Source of the DNA: Tethya wilhelma
Lineage: Eukaryota; Porifera; Demospongiae; Tethyida; Tethyidae
Assembly: GCA_964030475.1 (NCBI GenBank)
Contig: CAXIPT010000006.1
Span: forward strand, 3,097,507-3,161,506
Length of the DNA: 64,000 bases
Direction: 5' to 3'
Within the stretch, counting starts at the first letter, position 1; the number at the start of each line of letters is the position of its first letter. The notes under the pieces were generated by a model. That model saw only the letters and a program-made list of their open reading frames with translations, did not search any database and was not told the DNA's origin. Positions 59,821-64,000 of the stretch are shown here, one piece after another. Position numbers and translations under genes: made by a program.

Positions 59821-59841
59821 NCACACACACACACACACACA
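59669..59841. repeat. Long (CA)n microsatellite
   Basis: About 170 bp of CA with some GCAC/ATGC variants at the left and one N at 59821. The equivalent tract in copy 2 (about 62235-62297) is only about 60 bp. Confidence 0.95.
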
Positions 59842-60344
59842 ACTTTATTAGACTAACTAGTATAAAACACTTAAATAGCTAACTGAGCCATGTATCCCAA
59901 CAGTTTATAGTAAAAACACACTAGAGTCTTTCTCGGCCTAGAATTTTCAGATCTAGAGGGGGACCATTTTACTGGGAGTTTTGTTCCCCAGACAAAAATT
60001 AAGTTTGGTGGTCCAAAATTTTATTGACAAGCCCAGTGGTTCTGGATACCACAAAATTCCATTGAATTTTGCAGGGTGCATGTGTCTATATATAGAAGCC
60101 ACATGTTTATAACCATGCATATACAGAAGACATGGAAGTGCATGCTGAAGAGGAAGCATACAAGTTCCTCAAACTTTGGCTTGTTGTTAGAACTTTTAGT
60201 GTACAGCAGAAGTGAATGTTCTTCCCTATATAGCTACGCTTCTTTGTGAAAGATTTGCTCACCTACATTGTGCATGCTTCTTGGATACGCCGATATCCGC
60301 AGGCTTCAAAGCTTGAACATGCAGTCAGCCATGCATCATGACTC

Positions 60345-60975
60345 TAGCCTCGTTCCCAGGCTCCCTCCCACCGGAAATTAAGCGAGAGAGAAAAGGAAAG
60401 AGGGAGCCTGGTATCTAAAATCACGTGTATGACGTCAACTGTTGCTAAAGAACAAATGCGTGGGTGCGGCGGTTAGAATTATGACGTCAAACTCTTGGTT
60501 CTGAGCTGCGCACAGAAGCAATATTCGCGATCGCTGAGCGCTACGAGCAGCTACAAAGTTGTAAAGAAAGCTAGTCGCTAGTAGTATATTGTCTATCAAT
60601 AGTCTATGGTTATAGTGTATAACTTACTGATGCTCTACACTACCAATACTTGGTAGAAAATCAGCTCGCGAGCATTCAAGTTGCCAGGTCGGCTAATTTT
60701 GGACAGTTTGATGCAGACTCAAACCAAGACAACTCTTTTTAACACCCGTTTGCTGTTTCTGTTACAAATACACAATCTACCGTTTGTTTTCCACTGTTGA
60801 ACTCAGTTGAACTCCAATTTAAAGCGTGGGCAGGCTAAGATATCAATCGCCATGCCCACGCACACTAATCACCCTTCTACCACCCTTCTACCCCACGTGA
60901 TTTTAGATACCAGGCTCCCTCTTTCTTTGCGCACTTCCATAATTTCCGGTGGGAGGGAGCCTGGGAACGAGGCTA
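60345..60975. mobile_element. 631-bp inverted-repeat transposon, 9-bp target duplication
   Basis: Starts tagcctcgttcccaggctcc and ends with the inverse (ggagcctgggaacgaggcta). It is flanked by identical tcatgactc at 60336-60344 and 60976-60984. The second copy of the large duplication (about 62790-62810) has the unoccupied site. There is no transposase frame: a non-autonomous element, and the best complete member of the family seen at 1-433, 1091-1831, 21291-22178 and 22689-22857. A 9-bp duplication fits Mutator-like elements. Confidence 0.9.
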
Positions 60976-61153
60976 TCATGACTCAGGACTGAACCTGTAA
61001 TTTTCTATCCTAGCAGTCCTAGCACTATGTAAGGGTAGCTTAACTTTCCAGGCCGTGACTTTTGACAACACAAGTTCAAAAAACATTAGAAATGTAATGC
61101 AAACATAGGAATGGCCAAATCGTAAAAAAGTGAGCAAACAAGATAGGAATGGN

Positions 61154-62266
61154 CGGAATTTAGGGGACACTTCCAAACTGGATAAAAATAGGATCATTAA
61201 GGGGAAGATTCAGAAGTCACGCTCGTGATGTTATATACCAGGAAAAGTTTTATGCTAAAGCCAGTGCCAAAATGCAAAGAGATCCCATGCATCTTAACTG
61301 CAGACATTGCTGAATGGTGCCTGTGTATATACAAGGCTCGAGTGTTAACTGGTAGATTTCAGTAGCGAACTGTGGAGCAGAGGCTGAGGCACATACCCAG
61401 CTGTAGGTCAGCATGCAGAGGTTAACTTGACTTAGTGCAGTGGCAACAAACAACTGAAAAAACTTGAAAGCCTAACTGATCTGGATTCTACATAATTTAT
61501 TAATCGATCATTAAGTAGGAAGTAGGCCTAGCTGTCACTGGAATTTTGGTCCTGAAATTTTTGGTACCCTGAAGTCCGACCGTTTTTTCAAAAAAAAATT
61601 GTCTGAATATTTTGGTCCCCTCTAAAAATTTTGGTCCTACTGAAAAAGTGGAATGAGCGAAGCTAGGACGAAGGAGAGGATAACCTTTGCTGGGGCCAAA
61701 TGTGATAGTAATTGTTACTAGAGCTTCTCTACATGGTCTGTCACAGTGCATACTTCTTGCATTGTATGGAATGCTTGCAGTTGCATGGCTTCCAAGGCAC
61801 ACCCTGATAGGACTATTTTGTGTACGGCAAGTCTAATAGCCCTCTTCAAGGAAATTAAACTGAAAGGGTGGCATTCTGAAACTTTATCTGCATAACAATC
61901 ACCATCATAGCTGGACAGCCTTGCTCATATGTATGTATGATTCAAGTGTGAATAACCTAATTTATCAGAGGCACTGCATGCATGATTGAATGCTAAAAAT
62001 GAAGGCACCAATGGTGCACAAGCCTCGGCACACTCAACTAGCTAGCACACTTGTATGATGCATAATCAACACAATTCTTTGATGAAGCAGAAAAGTCACA
62101 GACTATGCCGAACCATGCTATGATATTACATGCAACCATTTTCAAGATAATCTTGATTAACGAACGTACGTACTTTCTGTTTGGATCATAGAGCTACCAT
62201 TCTTCAGAGTATCCCGTATCAGACAGACAGATGGACACACACACACACACACACGCACGCACGCAT

Positions 62267-62298
<32 letters not shown>

Positions 62299-62891
62299 CT
62301 TTATTAGACTAATTAGTATAGAACACTTAAATAGCTAACTGAGCCATGTATCCCAACAGTTTATAGTAAAAACACACTAGAGTCTTGCCCGGACTAGAAT
62401 TTTCAGATCTAGAGGGGGACCATTTTACTGGGAGTTTTGTTCCCCAGACAAAAATTAAGTTTGGTGGTCCAAAATTTTATTGACAAGCCCAGTGGTTCTG
62501 GATGCCACAAAATTCCATTGAATTTTGCAGGGTGCATGTGTCTGTATATAGAAGCCACATGTTTACAACCATGCATATACAGAAGACATGGAAGTGCATG
62601 CTGAAGAGGAAGCATACAAGTTCCTCAAACTTTGGCTAGTTGTTAGAACTTTTAGTGTACAGCAGAAGTGAATGTTCGTCCCTATATAGCTACGCTTCTT
62701 TGTGAAAGATTTGCTCACCTACATTGTGCATCCTTCTTGGATACGCCGATATCCGCAGGCTTCAAAGCTTGAACATGCAGTCAGCCATGCATCATGCATG
62801 ACTCAGGAGTGAACCTGTAATTTTCTATCCTAGCAGTCCTAGCACTATGTAAGGATATAGCTTAACTTTCCAGGCCGTGACTTTTGACAAC
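61154..62891. repeat. Large tandem duplication, copy 2
   Basis: Begins right after the N at 61153 with cggaatttaggggac and parallels 58588-61068. It lacks the transposon and has a shorter CA tract. Only a handful of single-base differences were noticed by eye over about 1.7 kb. Confidence 0.9.
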
Positions 62892-64000
62892 AAAATTACC
62901 TCACAAAACCAGTAGGTAAAACACTGTCTTTTCTACCATTAAAATTTTCACTAGCAGTCTTCTTCGTTTGTTCTTCAGAGCATCAAGACCGGACATGCTG
63001 ATAGTGCATTCTTGATATTGCTTCAAACTATAGTTTTAACTTGAAAAGAATTTTATAATTAAAGAAACTGTGTCACTATATAACCGCTGTTTTGTTACTA
63101 AAAATAAAATGCATGACGTTTTATGACGTTCTATGGCCTTTGTGACGTCACTGATGTTTTTTTGTTTATTTTCTAGTGCAATCTGGGTACCACGTCCGGA
63201 TATTAGCTCTGTGTATGTACGTATATTACATGTTTATCAACACTTAAATGTCACACATTTTATTTTGGGTGAACCATATCATCATAGTCAATTGTAGGTT
63301 GACACAGGCTACTTCTACAGAGTCTGGCTGGCCTAGCCGGGCCTTCTACCGCTTTGATCTTCCTGTTGATCTTAGGCAGAGCTACAATTTTTGCCAGACT
63401 GCATTTTCCTTTCTCCGAGTTCTTCCCCTTCCTATTGTATCCAGCCTCCAATTAGCGAAAGGGTCTGTTACTGGGGTAATGCCAGTGGTACCATAATGGT
63501 GTCACTGGAAGTGCTCCTTATCAGTTATAATTTAGTGTTAATTAACCATTATCATAGATAGCTTACAACGATGTGCTATAATATCCATCAGCTTACCTTA
63601 TAAAGTTATCCTGGTACTACTGCGTCCAGTGAGCTCTTTATCTTAAAATTAACTAGGGGTACGGGTACACGTGATCGTGATGCATTAAACGTTAAACGTA
63701 CCTCGCGCGCGCGTGATCATGCTCAGCGCGCACCAGTTGTCTGCTAGTCTCTAGCCTCGTCCCCAGGCCCAAAAGAGGGCCTGGTACACACTGTTTGCGC
63801 ATGCGCGTAATTATTGCCGAAAATCTGTGTGGTTTTGTAATCTTTTGTAGGTGTGTCCATTCGTGACGTAGGCATACGGACACTAAAACAAGTTTTAGAC
63901 TCTTTTAGAGGCCATTTATAGACCCTTTCTGACCTAAAAAATGTTTGAAACAGATTCTACTATTACCTGGTCAGTTTATAATACTTGAAGCCAACAGCTG
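62892..64000. other. No gene seen; one transposon-end fragment
   Basis: No recognisable exon. At about 63753-63775 the terminal sequence tagcctcgtccccaggcc of the 9-bp-duplication transposon family occurs, followed by a short inverse (gggcctgg), but no distant right end is visible before the window ends. A frame at 63248-63496 is unidentified. Confidence 0.4.

Larger units (their letters stand above)
58588..61068. repeat. Large tandem duplication, copy 1 (with transposon)
   Basis: Starts cggaatttaggggacacttc and ends near gtgacttttgacaac. Nearly identical, base for base, to 61154-62891 except for CA-tract length and a 631-bp transposon (60345-60975). Its open frames are mirrored in the second copy but contain no recognisable protein features, so it is treated as non-coding. 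Confidence 0.9.

Noticed and set aside
59592..59882. Several open frames of alternating His-Thr or Val-Cys
   Set aside because: They are translations of the (CA)n tract on both strands, not genes.
63248..63496. 82-codon frame near the right end
   Set aside because: No recognisable motif and no exon boundaries I could defend.

Overview
The window is animal genomic DNA: intron-split genes, AT-rich intergenic sequence, long CA/GT microsatellites and many short non-autonomous inverted-repeat elements. The gene content (a tandem family of Death-NACHT-LRR receptors, Eph-type ligand-binding domains joined to EGF, FN3 and Calx-beta-like modules) points to a demosponge. The known large NLR family of Amphimedon queenslandica makes that species, or a close relative, the best guess. 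This is inference; no species marker was tested.

Layout. From 1 to about 50,200 there is a cluster of eight NLR genes or remnants. Two look intact: NLR-1 (572-5286, +) and NLR-7 (43960-47340, +). NLR-2, -3, -4, -5, -6 and -8 carry frameshifts, nonsense codons, deletions or end at single-N joins. All share one large NACHT-LRR exon. That exon is fed by either of two unrelated two-exon Death-domain cassettes, A (NLR-1, -2, -4, -7) and B (NLR-3, -5, -8), both joining in phase 1. Between the NLRs lie decayed 3' ends of a chaperonin CCT subunit gamma (CCT3) gene on the opposite strand and a recurring spacer, so the cluster grew by duplication of multi-gene units. Two long, multi-exon, probably secreted Eph-LBD/EGF/FN3/Calx-beta-like genes lie on the minus strand (7260-16690 and 40557-43415), head to head with NLR-2 and NLR-7. 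A third remnant lies on the plus strand at 52640-53800.

From 54,782 to 58,261 (-) there is one uninterrupted 1159-codon reading frame. It fuses a triose-phosphate/nucleotide-sugar transporter, a DXD-type glycosyltransferase domain, a polysaccharide-pyruvyl-transferase-like domain and a second DXD glycosyltransferase domain. This is the most unusual protein in the window. The right end (58.6-62.9 kb) is a near-identical non-coding tandem duplication joined by a single N; one copy carries a 631-bp transposon absent from the other.

Several single-N joins (6676, 32434, 36590, 43524, 48970, 61153) sit exactly where gene structure breaks. Part of the apparent pseudogenisation, one inverted block and the 58.6-62.9 kb duplication may therefore be assembly effects in a highly heterozygous genome.
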